This document shows positions 14,029 through 22,728 of a DNA stretch of 64,000 nt, piece after piece. Under the pieces are notes generated by a model. The model was not told the DNA's origin, searched no databases, and worked only from the letters and a program-made list of their open reading frames with translations. Both the position numbers and the translations under genes were made by a program. Source of the stretch: a bacterium 1xD42-87 (GTDB taxonomy: Bacteria > Bacillota > Clostridia > Lachnospirales > Lachnospiraceae); the NCBI GenBank assembly GCA_003611805.1, contig RAYM01000023.1, positions 1-64,000 of the forward strand, read 5' to 3'. The number at the start of each line of letters is the position of its first letter. The stretch's first letter is position 1.

Positions 14029-14769
14029 ATGGACAAATTGCAAAAGACGGCATTGGCGTATCAGTTAGTTATGCAGGTGCAATATTATTTTGAAATAGCT
14101 AAAAAAAATACAAAGCGTGAATTTGTTTTAACCTTTGAGAGGGAAGATTTCTTTCATATGGCAGGATTACATAAACTTAAAGATGTTACCACATTGCAAA
14201 TAGAAAAGAGTAGAGGAATCATATATGATAGGATTCTGGATGGGAATATTACGTTAGATCAAGTAGAAAATAGTTTTTTTTATCAGGATATTGAAAAAAG
14301 GCTTTTGTATTTGGGCAAAATACAGGAACTGCTGGACAGTAATCAGATTGTTTTTCAATATCTGGAAAATAAAAATAAGGCATCACATATTAAAGCTGAT
14401 TATTTGATGGAAGAAGGGCGCGAAACAGATGTTATTTATATTTTCTTGAATGAAAGATCAAAAGCGGAGAAAGGACAGATCCCGCGCATGTGCTGCCGCT
14501 CCTTTTTTCCCATGAACCAACTGGACTATTCCAGAAACCAGCCATCTTATACGCTGCTGAAGAAAGTAAAAATAGATACTGTCACAGGAAACAGGACGGT
14601 GCAGTATGACAGAAGCAAGATTTTAGAGCAGGCAAGAGCGGCAGGATCGGAAGCAGAGCGCAGATCTGTTCTGCAGCAGCTCAATGAAAAGAAGGCACAG
14701 CTTGCGATCAGAGAGGTTCTGGATCAAAGGAAAGAACTGCGGAAAGACAAGCAGGAACCAGAAAAATAA
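14029..14769 (+). CDS. PBECR4-like domain protein (putative BECR-fold RNase)
   Basis: 246 residues. The central region resembles PBECR4, the phage Barnase-EndoU-colicin-RelE-like nuclease family 4: FEREDFFHMAGLHKLKDV (His45 and His49 in the hallmark stretch), then helices and a strand segment near YIFLNERSK. The C-terminal 60 residues are charged and helical. Such proteins on phages and ICEs are predicted RNases or toxins. ATG 14029 is preceded by the ribosome binding sites AAAGGAG and AGGAG. It lies 36 bases after a terminator that ends a structured RNA, an order reminiscent of RNA-antitoxin systems. Family call is from motif memory and needs a profile search. Confidence 0.6.
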   Translation: MDKLQKTALAYQLVMQVQYYFEIAKKNTKREFVLTFEREDFFHMAGLHKLKDVTTLQIEKSRGIIYDRILDGNITLDQVENSFFYQDIEKRLLYLGKIQELLDSNQIVFQYLENKNKASHIKADYLMEEGRETDVIYIFLNERSKAEKGQIPRMCCRSFFPMNQLDYSRNQPSYTLLKKVKIDTVTGNRTVQYDRSKILEQARAAGSEAERRSVLQQLNEKKAQLAIREVLDQRKELRKDKQEPEK

Positions 14770-14806
14770 CGAATGTGATTTAAAATACTGAATAATTATT
14801 TTTGCA

Positions 14807-14836
14807 ACATCCATTTCCGAGAGTGGATGTTTTTTT
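14807..14836 (+). terminator. Terminator after the PBECR4-like gene
   Basis: Stem ACATCCA (14807-14813) with TGGATGT (14824-14830), T-run 14830-14836. Confidence 0.85.
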
Positions 14837-14968
14837 GTGCCTGTAAATCAAGATAAAGATAGCCGATAGCGGTGTGACACCACATAAACAAATGCAGGAA
14901 AGGAAGTAATATTGATTAACGTGCAGGAATAAGATTGAGCAAGAAATCGTACATGCAGGTGAGTCAGT

Positions 14969-15106
14969 ATGAAAAAAGGTGAGGATATGGATAATGTAAA
15001 AAAGCAACTGTTATTAAATGTCTTTGAAATTCTGGCACAGCAGGGATTGATTAGCAACGAAGAAAAATACCGCATGAAAAATATCATTAATGAACAGAGA
15101 AAATAG
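14969..15106 (+). CDS. Small helical protein before the serine recombinase (45 aa)
   Basis: ATG 14969 or, with the ribosome binding site AAGGTGAGG, ATG 14987. The peptide ends in a SHOCT-like helix pair (LLNVFEILAQQGLISNEEKYRMKNIINEQR). Its stop codon lies just before the recombinase frame, so the two are probably co-transcribed. Short proteins of this kind often accompany large serine recombinases and might be recombination directionality factors; this is inference. Confidence 0.55.
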   Translation: MKKGEDMDNVKKQLLLNVFEILAQQGLISNEEKYRMKNIINEQRK

Positions 15107-15141
15107 TGGAAACGGGAAGTTCATGCAGGGGAGGCGGAAGC

Positions 15142-17013
15142 GTGGCAGGGAGTACATTGAGCAGGCAGCCAACACGTGTGGGTATATATAATCGCTGTTC
15201 TACAGAAGAAGAAGCACAGAAAAATGCATTGGCGGTACAGGCAGAAGAGAGTCGTGAGATTGCCCAGAGGAAGGGGTGGATAATAGCGGCACAGTACATA
15301 GAAAGCGAGTCTGGAACATCTGTAAAGAACAGGACGGAATATCAGCGCCTTCTGGATGATATGGAGAAAGATGTATTCGATATTGTAATGATTAAGTCCA
15401 TAGACCGCCTTATGCGGTCGGCAAAAGACTGGTATCTGTTCCTAAGTAAGCTTACGGAGAATAACAGGCGTCTTTATATCTATCTGGAGGACAAGTTTTA
15501 TACGCCAGATGACAGCCTGATATCTGGAATCAAAGCGATACTTGCGGAGGAGTTCAGCAGGGATTTGTCTAAAAAGATTAAAAATTCCCACCATCGGAGG
15601 CAGGAACTGCACCGCCAGAGCAAAGGGGCTGGACTTAATATAACAAGACCCATGTTCGGGTGGGATAAGGTGGAAAAGGATGTCTACGTGATCAATGAGG
15701 CAGAAGCGGAAGCATATAGGGCGGCATTTATGCTTGCAGGAGAGGGAAAAGGTTTTTACGTGATAGCAAATGAGATGTATGACAACGGGGTGCGCAGCAA
15801 GTCGGGAAAAAGGATTTCTGCGATACAATGGAGAAAAATGATATACTCCCCGCGGGCACACGGGACTATGGTAATTCACCAGCGGGAATATGATTTTGAT
15901 TCCAAGAAGATGAAAACCCTTCCGCCGGAAGAGTGGATCTATATTGAGGACGCGTTGCCGCCGATCGTGTCCAAGGAATATCAGGAAGAAGTTTTAAAAG
16001 AAATCAGCGCCAGAAGGATAGACTGCCGTTTTGGTGAGTATACCAGAGACATGAGCAGGGTGGGCATGTACGATCTTTCGGGAAAACTGTATTGTGCAAT
16101 ATGCGGCAGCGTATATTACAGGACTTCCTTTTCCTCCGGTCTGCGGAGGCTGCCGGAATGGAAATGTTCAACAGCTCTGGCAAAAGGCAGAACGGCTTCT
16201 AATAAAGAAGGCTGTGATAATATTAATCTGATTGAAGAGACCATAAACGAGGTGGTAGAAAGGGCATGTAAAGAGCAGTACGAGAGTCTTTTTGGGACAC
16301 AGCAAAATATTATTGATGAAACACTGGCGGCAGTTAAGAAAGCGTTTCGGGATGATCAGTCGGAGAAGGAACTGGTCAGATTAAAAAAAGAGCTGGAGAA
16401 ATTGGACAGAAAAAAGAAGATTCTCTTTGAAAAATTAATGAATGAAACTATACAGGATTTGGAATTTAAGGAGTATAATGAAGAACTAGGCAGGCAGATC
16501 GCACAGCTATCAGAAAAAATCGGTGCTTTAGAAGAAAAAAGCAGCACTTACGCTGACTATGAGATAAGGCTGACTGCGATCCGGGAATTCCTTCAGACAG
16601 GAGGGGCTGTTGACAGGGCAAAGACAAAGGATCTCGTCACAAGGATTGACAGGATTGTTGTATATCCGGATGGCAAAATTGAAATACTCTTCAACAGGGT
16701 GAAGCTTCTCGGATTGCTGAAAATCTATGATGGCAGCATTATAGAGGAACAGTTGAATGAGCAGTTCTTCAGGATTACAGCAAAGTATGTACATACAAAT
16801 ATATATAGGGAAAGAAGAGATGTGGTAAATGAAAAGATTCTGGATATTTTCAGAAAGGATCCGCACGTATATGCCAAGGATTTGCCTGAGAGGCTGGGGG
16901 TAAGTTATTCCTATGTCAATACTTCAATAAAAGAATTGAAAAGAGAAGGAAGGATCCGGCATAAACAGAATGGGTTTACCCATGACGGGACGTGGGAGGT
17001 TATAGAAGAATAG
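15142..17013 (+). CDS. Large serine recombinase (element integrase)
   Basis: About 623 residues. The N-terminal resolvase domain has the nucleophile Ser20 in YNRCSTEEE and conserved arginines in SIDRLMRS. It is followed by the recombinase domain (about 165-270), a zinc beta-ribbon (CAICGS... with CSTALAKG), a coiled-coil insertion (about 360-430) and a C-terminal winged-helix-like region (DLPERLGVSYSYVNTSIKELKREG). The open frame begins at GTG 15106, but AGGGGAGGCGG places the start at GTG 15142. It catalyses integration and excision between short att sites with a 2-bp core. The gene ends only a few bases before the broken PBP gene, the usual place for such an integrase, so it is probably responsible for this insertion. 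Confidence 0.93.
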   Translation: MAGSTLSRQPTRVGIYNRCSTEEEAQKNALAVQAEESREIAQRKGWIIAAQYIESESGTSVKNRTEYQRLLDDMEKDVFDIVMIKSIDRLMRSAKDWYLFLSKLTENNRRLYIYLEDKFYTPDDSLISGIKAILAEEFSRDLSKKIKNSHHRRQELHRQSKGAGLNITRPMFGWDKVEKDVYVINEAEAEAYRAAFMLAGEGKGFYVIANEMYDNGVRSKSGKRISAIQWRKMIYSPRAHGTMVIHQREYDFDSKKMKTLPPEEWIYIEDALPPIVSKEYQEEVLKEISARRIDCRFGEYTRDMSRVGMYDLSGKLYCAICGSVYYRTSFSSGLRRLPEWKCSTALAKGRTASNKEGCDNINLIEETINEVVERACKEQYESLFGTQQNIIDETLAAVKKAFRDDQSEKELVRLKKELEKLDRKKKILFEKLMNETIQDLEFKEYNEELGRQIAQLSEKIGALEEKSSTYADYEIRLTAIREFLQTGGAVDRAKTKDLVTRIDRIVVYPDGKIEILFNRVKLLGLLKIYDGSIIEEQLNEQFFRITAKYVHTNIYRERRDVVNEKILDIFRKDPHVYAKDLPERLGVSYSYVNTSIKELKREGRIRHKQNGFTHDGTWEVIEE

Positions 17014-17035
17014 GGTGGTAATGTACTCTGTGTTA
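17014..17035. mobile_element. Right junction (attachment site) of the mobile element
   Basis: AT-rich element sequence with its recombinase stops at 17013, and from about 17033 the sequence reads as the conserved SCNPVF region of a PBP. The crossover dinucleotide must lie in this interval; the left junction is outside the window. Confidence 0.7.
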
Positions 17036-17680
17036 CAAAACTCCTGCAACCCCGTTTTTATCACCGTTGGCCTCCGCATAGGCGTGGAGCGGTATTACTC
17101 CTACTTCCGGCAGTTCGGGCTTTTAGACAAGACGGGGATTGACCTGCCGGGCGAGGCGGGGACAATCATGCACAAGATGGAAAACATCGGGCCGGTGGAG
17201 CTTGCCACCATCTCTTTCGGGCAGTCCTTCCAGATCACTCCGATTCAGCTTGCAACCACGGCGGCGTCCATCGTCAACGGCGGCAGGCGTATCACGCCCC
17301 ATTTTGCCGTGCGTGCGGTGACGTCGGACGGGAGCGACAGCCAGTCGTTCACCTATCCCGTGAGGGAGCATGTGGTGTCCGACGAGACGTCCGAGACCAT
17401 GCGGTATATTTTAGAGCAGGTGGTGGCGGACGGCAGCGGCAGAAACGGTGCGGTGGAAGGATACCGGGTGGGCGGCAAGACGGCGACCAGCCAGACACTT
17501 CCCCGCGGGAGCGGCAAGTATATTGCCTCTTTTCTGGGCTTTGCCCCGGCGGATAACCCGCAGGTCCTGGCGCTGGCGGTGATCCACAACCCGCAGGGAA
17601 CTTACTACGGCGGACAGATTGCCGCCCCGGTGGTGAGGCAGCTTTTTGAGAATATCCTTCCATATTTGGACGAAAAGTAA
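17015..17680 (+). pseudogene. spoVD: 3' fragment of a SpoVD-type penicillin-binding protein, interrupted by the element
   Basis: C-terminal part of a class B PBP transpeptidase: it keeps the SxN motif (Ser-Cys-Asn in NSCNPVF) and KTA (the KTG-box, VGGKTATSQT) but lacks everything upstream including the SxxK nucleophile serine, so the fragment alone cannot be a transpeptidase. There is no C-terminal PASTA domain. The protein before mraY in B. subtilis-like clusters is SpoVD, needed for spore cortex synthesis, hence the symbol; an FtsI assignment is not excluded. A GTG (17015) or ATG (17021) provided by the element with AGGGTGG upstream could start translation. Rejoining with the 5' part after excision would restore the gene. 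Confidence 0.8.
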
Positions 17681-17775
17681 TATAATTATGAACAAATGAA
17701 TCTGAAAAGCGGCGGAGAGCGCTGACAGTGCGGTTTTGCGAATGGCGCGTGAGCTATAAAAGGTTTGGAGGAAGC

Positions 17776-18735
17776 ATGAACAGTGTCATATTAATTTCGG
17801 TTTTGGTATCATTCGGGATCAGCGTGTTTCTGGGTCCTGTAGTAATCCCTTTTCTGCGCAGGCTGAAAGTGGGACAGACGGAGCGTACGGAAGGACCAGA
17901 AAGCCATTTGAAGAAAAACGGGACGCCCACCATGGGAGGCATCCTGATTTTGGTCAGTGTGGTGGTGACATCCCTGCTTTTTGTGCGGGATTACCCGGGC
18001 ATTATCCCGGTGCTGTTCCTCACGCTCGGCTTCGGGCTGGTAGGATTTCTGGACGATTATATCAAAGTCGTTTTAAAGCGTTCCATGGGGCTCCGCGCTT
18101 GGCAGAAGTTTGCCCTGCAGTTTCTTGTGACGGGTGTTTTCGTCTTTTATCTGCAACGGTACACGGATGTCTCTCTGGCGATGAAGGTGCCTTTTCTCGA
18201 CGGGGTTTATCTGGATCTTGGCTGGATGAACATTCCGTTTCTGTTCTTTGTAGTGATCGGGACGGTGAATGGCACGAACTTTACGGACGGTCTGGACGGT
18301 CTGGCAAGCTCTGTGACGGTGCTTGTCGCGACTTTCTTTACGGTGGTGGCGATCGGTACAGCCAGCGGAATCGAGCCGATTACCTGCGCGGTGGTGGGTG
18401 CGCTTTTGGGATTCCTGCTCTTCAATGTACATCCCGCCAGCGTGTTTATGGGAGATACGGGATCGCTGGCGCTTGGCGGTTTCGTGGCGGCGGCAGCGTA
18501 TATGATGCAGATGCCGCTCTTTATCGCGATCGTAGGTTTTATCTATGTAATCGAGGTACTGTCGGTTATGATGCAGGTGACATATTTCAAAATGACAGGC
18601 GGTAAGCGTATCTTTAAGATGGCGCCGATTCACCATCACTTTGAGCTGTGCGGGTGGTCGGAGACCCGGGTGGTCGCCGTATTTTCGATAGTGACGGCGC
18701 TGTTATGCCTTGTGGCGCTGTTTGGGGTAGCGTGA
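17776..18735 (+). CDS. mraY: Phospho-N-acetylmuramoyl-pentapeptide-transferase
   Basis: 319-residue multi-span membrane enzyme that transfers phospho-MurNAc-pentapeptide to undecaprenyl phosphate to make lipid I. Family landmarks: GTPTMGG, FLDDYIK, NFTDGLDGL and MAPIHHHFE (cytoplasmic catalytic loops). The start is ATG 17776 with TTGGAGG; the longer open frame from 17728 has no ribosome binding site. First intact gene of the division/cell wall cluster after the element insertion. Confidence 0.96.
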   Translation: MNSVILISVLVSFGISVFLGPVVIPFLRRLKVGQTERTEGPESHLKKNGTPTMGGILILVSVVVTSLLFVRDYPGIIPVLFLTLGFGLVGFLDDYIKVVLKRSMGLRAWQKFALQFLVTGVFVFYLQRYTDVSLAMKVPFLDGVYLDLGWMNIPFLFFVVIGTVNGTNFTDGLDGLASSVTVLVATFFTVVAIGTASGIEPITCAVVGALLGFLLFNVHPASVFMGDTGSLALGGFVAAAAYMMQMPLFIAIVGFIYVIEVLSVMMQVTYFKMTGGKRIFKMAPIHHHFELCGWSETRVVAVFSIVTALLCLVALFGVA

Positions 18736-18752
18736 AAATCATGGAGGATATT

Positions 18753-20120
18753 ATGGATTTACAGGGAAAAAAGGTGCTTGTGGTCGGTTCGGGCTTGAGC
18801 GGAATCGGGGCTGTGCAGGCTTTGCATCACGCGGGGGCGGCGCCTCTGTTGTTTGACGAAAATGAAAAGCTGAATGCGGAAGAGGTGCGGAGAAAACTGC
18901 CGTCCGGCATCATTGCGGAAGTTGTCATCGGCACACTGCCGGAGGAACAGAACGAATCGGTGGAGCTGGTCGTTTTAAGCCCGGGCGTGCCGACGGACAC
19001 GGCTTTTGTGGAAGGTTTCCGAAAGCGGGGCGTGAAGATATGGGGCGAGATTGAGTTGGCATATGAGCTGGGCAAAGGCTCGGTGATCGCCATAACGGGG
19101 ACAAACGGTAAGACAACGACCACTTCCCTTGTGGGAGCGATTATGTCGGCGCACTGTAAGGATGTGGATGTGGTGGGAAATATCGGAAATCCTTACACGC
19201 TGACGGCGCTGGATTCCACGGAGGAGACCGTGACGGTGGCGGAGATAAGCAGCTTCCAGCTGGAGACGATCGATCGGTTTAAGCCGCAGGTTTCCGCCAT
19301 CTTAAACGTTACGCCGGATCACCTGAACCGCCATCACACCATGGAAAACTATGCGGCGGCGAAGGAGGCGGTCTGCAGAAACCAGACAAAGGAAGAGACC
19401 TGCGTGCTGAACTATGAAAACAGTTACACGAGAGCTTTCGGGGAGCGCTGCCCTGCGCGGGTGGTGTGGTTTTCCTCGCAGAGAAAGCTGGAGGACGGAT
19501 TCTATCTGGAGGGGGATGAAATTTTTCATGCAGATGGCGGGGCAGCCGAACGGCTCATGGACATACATGATATGAGACTGGTCGGTGTCTGCAACGTGGA
19601 GAACGTGATGGCGGCGATGGCGGTCACAACCGCCTGCGGTGTGCCGATGGAGAAAATTCTGTCGGTGATCCGGACGTTTGCGCCTGTGGAACACAGGATA
19701 GAGTTTGTGGCGACAAAGCGAGGTGTGGACTATTACAACGATTCCAAGGGAACTAATCCCGACGCGGCAATTCAGGGCATCCGCGCCATGGACCGTCCAA
19801 CGGTGCTGATCGGCGGCGGTTATGACAAACAGAGCGAATACGACGAGTGGATTGAGGCGTTTGACGGCAAGGTGAAATGCCTGGTACTGATCGGACAGAC
19901 AAGGGAAAAGATAGCGGCGTGCGCGAAAAGCCATGGGCTTTCCAATGTCGTGCTTGCGGATACTTTTGAGGAGGCATTTGCGGTATGTGTGGAGAAAGCG
20001 GAACCGGGAGACGCGGTTCTGTTGTCACCCGCCTGTGCGAGCTGGGGGATGTTCCCGAACTACGAGGTCAGGGGACAGATGTTTAAGGAAATGGTGAATC
20101 ATATGGAGGAGAGTTGTTAA
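18753..20120 (+). CDS. murD: UDP-N-acetylmuramoyl-L-alanine--D-glutamate ligase
   Basis: 455 residues. Mur ligase with N-terminal Rossmann-like domain (VLVVGSGLSGIG), ATP-binding P-loop ITGTNGKTTT, central NVTPDHLNRH, and a C-terminal domain with YNDSKGTNPDA. It adds D-glutamate to UDP-MurNAc-Ala in the cytoplasm. ATG 18753 is chosen over 18741 because GGAGG at 18743-18747 lies between them at good distance. Follows mraY by 17 bases. Confidence 0.96.
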   Translation: MDLQGKKVLVVGSGLSGIGAVQALHHAGAAPLLFDENEKLNAEEVRRKLPSGIIAEVVIGTLPEEQNESVELVVLSPGVPTDTAFVEGFRKRGVKIWGEIELAYELGKGSVIAITGTNGKTTTTSLVGAIMSAHCKDVDVVGNIGNPYTLTALDSTEETVTVAEISSFQLETIDRFKPQVSAILNVTPDHLNRHHTMENYAAAKEAVCRNQTKEETCVLNYENSYTRAFGERCPARVVWFSSQRKLEDGFYLEGDEIFHADGGAAERLMDIHDMRLVGVCNVENVMAAMAVTTACGVPMEKILSVIRTFAPVEHRIEFVATKRGVDYYNDSKGTNPDAAIQGIRAMDRPTVLIGGGYDKQSEYDEWIEAFDGKVKCLVLIGQTREKIAACAKSHGLSNVVLADTFEEAFAVCVEKAEPGDAVLLSPACASWGMFPNYEVRGQMFKEMVNHMEESC

Positions 20121-21287
20121 GTGGCACAGAGAAACGCTTCCCGTAGAAGACAACAAAAAGGCGAGAGCTTTATGGATTACAGTCTGCTGTTTATCGTGCT
20201 TTTTCTTGTGGGTTTCGGTATGGTCATGGTGTTTTCCTCAAGTTCCTATGAGGCTAACCTGAGACTCGGGGATTCTACCAGATATCTGAGGCAGCAGCTT
20301 TTTGCATCCATTCTGGGGCTTGTGGCAATGATGGTGGTGGCGAACATTCCCTATCATTTCTGGGAGCGGTTCGCGGTACCTGCATATATCGGTTCTGTGG
20401 TGCTGATCTTGCTGATTATTCCTTTCGGCTACAGTTCCGGCGGCGCGACGCGCTGGCTGTACATAGGACCGATCTCCCTGCAGGTTGCGGAGGTGGCGAA
20501 GCTTGGCATGATCCTGTTCCTGTCCAGCCTGATCTGTAAAATGGGCAAACAGATACGGACCAATAAAGGTTTTATGCTTGTGCTGGCTATGCCTGCGCCG
20601 GTTGCGCTGATGATCTGGCAGATTACCAATAACCTGAGTTCGGCGATTATCGTCATGGCGATTGCGATCCTGATGCTGTTTGTGTCCTGCCCGGACTATA
20701 AACGTTTTTTTCTTTTGGGACTGCTGACACTTGCGGGAGCGGCCGCTGTTGTCTTTTATGTGGTGCAGACGGCGCAGGCGCATGTGGATGATCTGAATTT
20801 CCGCGGCGCCCGTGTGCTTGCGTGGCTTGACCCGGAGGCGTACTCCAGCGATACCGGGTTCCAGACGCTGCAGGCGCTCTATGCCATCGGCAGCGGCGGC
20901 GTGCTGGGCAAGGGTCTGGGACAGAGTATGCAGAAGAGGGGGTTTCTGCCGGAGGCGCAGAATGACATGATCTTTTCCATTATCTGCGAGGAGCTGGGGC
21001 TTTTCGGCGGGATCGCCGTTATCATCATGTTTCTGATGCTGATCTGGAGGCTGATGATCATCGCCAACAATGCGCCGGATCTTTACGGTGCGCTTCTGGT
21101 TGTTGGAGTGATGGGGCATATAGCCGTTCAGGTCATTCTGAATATCGCCGTGGTTACCAACACGATTCCCAATACGGGTATTTCCCTGCCTTTCATCAGT
21201 TACGGGGGGTCTTCCGTCATGTTTCTGCTGATTGAAATAGGGATCACTTTGAGTGTGGCAAAGGGAATACGGTTAAAAGATTTGTAA
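20121..21287 (+). CDS. ftsW: SEDS-family glycosyltransferase FtsW/SpoVE
   Basis: 388 residues, about ten membrane spans, SEDS family peptidoglycan polymerase working with a class B PBP. Signature near the C-terminus: NTIPNTGISLPFISYGGSS; catalytic-loop segments WLDPEAYSSDTGFQ and GLGQSMQKRGFLPEAQNDMIF are also typical. GTG start directly abuts the murD stop (TAA-GTG). Next to a spoVD-like PBP, this could be SpoVE (sporulation) rather than the vegetative FtsW; sequence inspection cannot separate them. Confidence 0.93.
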   Translation: MAQRNASRRRQQKGESFMDYSLLFIVLFLVGFGMVMVFSSSSYEANLRLGDSTRYLRQQLFASILGLVAMMVVANIPYHFWERFAVPAYIGSVVLILLIIPFGYSSGGATRWLYIGPISLQVAEVAKLGMILFLSSLICKMGKQIRTNKGFMLVLAMPAPVALMIWQITNNLSSAIIVMAIAILMLFVSCPDYKRFFLLGLLTLAGAAAVVFYVVQTAQAHVDDLNFRGARVLAWLDPEAYSSDTGFQTLQALYAIGSGGVLGKGLGQSMQKRGFLPEAQNDMIFSIICEELGLFGGIAVIIMFLMLIWRLMIIANNAPDLYGALLVVGVMGHIAVQVILNIAVVTNTIPNTGISLPFISYGGSSVMFLLIEIGITLSVAKGIRLKDL

Positions 21288-21300
21288 GGACAAGATAATT

Positions 21301-21312
21301 TTTTGTCGAAAA
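21301..21312. promoter_or_regulatory. Perfect Spo0A box before murA
   Basis: TTTTGTCGAAAA, matching the Spo0A box core TGTCGAA, 46 bases before the murA start; a possible -10 TAGAAT lies near 21323-21328. Confidence 0.6.
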
Positions 21313-21357
21313 TCCATATAGATAGAATAGGTCATAAATAGAAGCAGAGGTAAATTT

Positions 21358-22608
21358 ATGGACGCTGTTCGTATCTATGGTGGAAACTGTCTCTCGGGAC
21401 AGACGAAGATACAAGGGTCAAAAAATGCCTCGCTGCCCATTCTGGCGGCGACACTTTTGATAGACGGCACCTGCGAGATAACAAACTGCCCGGATATTTC
21501 GGACGTATACCATATGCTGCGGCTTCTGGAAAGTCTGGGCTGTGTGGTGAGCAGAGAGGCGGATGCGATCCGCATTGATACAAAAGGGGTTGCCGAGTGC
21601 GATATGCCGGCGGATTCCGTGGGGGTTATGAGGTCCTCGATCATGCTCTTAGGTGCGCTGCTTGCCCGGATGGGCGAAGTGGCTATGGAATATCCGGGAG
21701 GATGCGTGATCGGCAGGCGTCCCATTGACCAGCATCTCTATACCTTGCGGCGCATGGGGGTGGAGATTACGGAAGGACCGGAGGGGTTCTGCGCCAGGGC
21801 GGGACGGCTCCACGGCGCGGTACATGAACTGCCCTTTGTCAGCGTGGGCGTGACGGAAAATCTCGTTCTGGCGGCGGTGCTGGCGGAGGGTGAGACGGTG
21901 ATCCACCCGGCGGCAAGGGAGCCGGAGATACAGGCGTTATGCGAATTTCTGGTAAGCGCCGGCGGTAAGATAGAGGGCGCCGGCACGGACCGGCTGGTGA
22001 TCGAGGGCGTGAAAAAGCTTCATCCTGTGCGTTTCCGTGTACCGGCGGACAGGATTGTCGCCGGAACCTGGCTTGCAGCATGTCTGTGTGCAGGAGGTCG
22101 TGTGTTTTTGGAGGATGCGCCCTGCGGACAGATGGAGAGTGTACTTGCCTGTGCGGAGAATTTGGGCGTGAATCTGCGCAGGCTGCCGGAGGGGCTGCTT
22201 GTGGAAGGGCGTGCCTGCAAAGGGCTTAAGGAAGCGCTGGTGACAGCGGTTTATCCGGGATTTCCAACAGACCTGCAGTCTCTTTTCATGGCGGTAATCG
22301 CCTTTTCGGGACATGGCGGGCGGATAGAGGAAACCGTTTTTGAAAACCGGTTTCGGATTGTCCAGGAACTGCAGAAGATGGGCGCCGATATCCGGGTGGA
22401 AGGAAACCGTGCCACTGTCCGGGGCGGCAGGAAACTTCATAATACCATTGTGGAGGCGAAAGAACTCCGGGGCGGGGCGGCTCTAGTTGTGGCGGCGCTG
22501 GCGGCGGAGGGCACGGGCATTGTGACAAACCGCCATTTTATTGACAGAGGCTATGAGGACATCGCGCGTAGCCTGCGGGATCTGGGAGCGGAGATAGAAT
22601 TAACATAA
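21358..22608 (+). CDS. murA: UDP-N-acetylglucosamine 1-carboxyvinyltransferase
   Basis: 416 residues, EPSP-synthase-type inverse alpha/beta barrel. Transfers enolpyruvate from PEP to UDP-GlcNAc, the first committed step of peptidoglycan synthesis. Lys22-Asn23 (QGSKNASLP) and the active-site Cys116 in PGGCVIGRRPIDQH are present, so it should be fosfomycin-sensitive. Start has AGAGG at about 8 bases. A Spo0A box lies upstream, so it may have its own sporulation-linked promoter within the cluster. Confidence 0.95.
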   Translation: MDAVRIYGGNCLSGQTKIQGSKNASLPILAATLLIDGTCEITNCPDISDVYHMLRLLESLGCVVSREADAIRIDTKGVAECDMPADSVGVMRSSIMLLGALLARMGEVAMEYPGGCVIGRRPIDQHLYTLRRMGVEITEGPEGFCARAGRLHGAVHELPFVSVGVTENLVLAAVLAEGETVIHPAAREPEIQALCEFLVSAGGKIEGAGTDRLVIEGVKKLHPVRFRVPADRIVAGTWLAACLCAGGRVFLEDAPCGQMESVLACAENLGVNLRRLPEGLLVEGRACKGLKEALVTAVYPGFPTDLQSLFMAVIAFSGHGGRIEETVFENRFRIVQELQKMGADIRVEGNRATVRGGRKLHNTIVEAKELRGGAALVVAALAAEGTGIVTNRHFIDRGYEDIARSLRDLGAEIELT

Positions 22609-22610
22609 CA

Positions 22611-22702
22611 TGAGAAGAACTTCTAGCCGCCCGCAGCAAGGGCTGCTTCGCGGAGAAGTTCTAAGTCTCACGTGGGAGAATGCCTGAAAAGCGGCATTCT
22701 CC
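22611..22702. repeat. Two-hairpin intergenic repeat, family A copy 1
   Basis: First structure: AGAACTTCT (22616-22624) with AGAAGTTCT (22654-22662), flanked by TGAGA/TCTCA, enclosing smaller stems including GCAGC/GCTGC. Second: GGAGAATGCC (22675-22684) with GGCATTCTCC (22693-22702). The copy at 46027-46137 has the same order and nearly the same second hairpin. No T-run follows, so it is not a simple terminator. Confidence 0.65.
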
Positions 22703-22728
22703 GCGATATAGGATAATGGGGATTGTGG

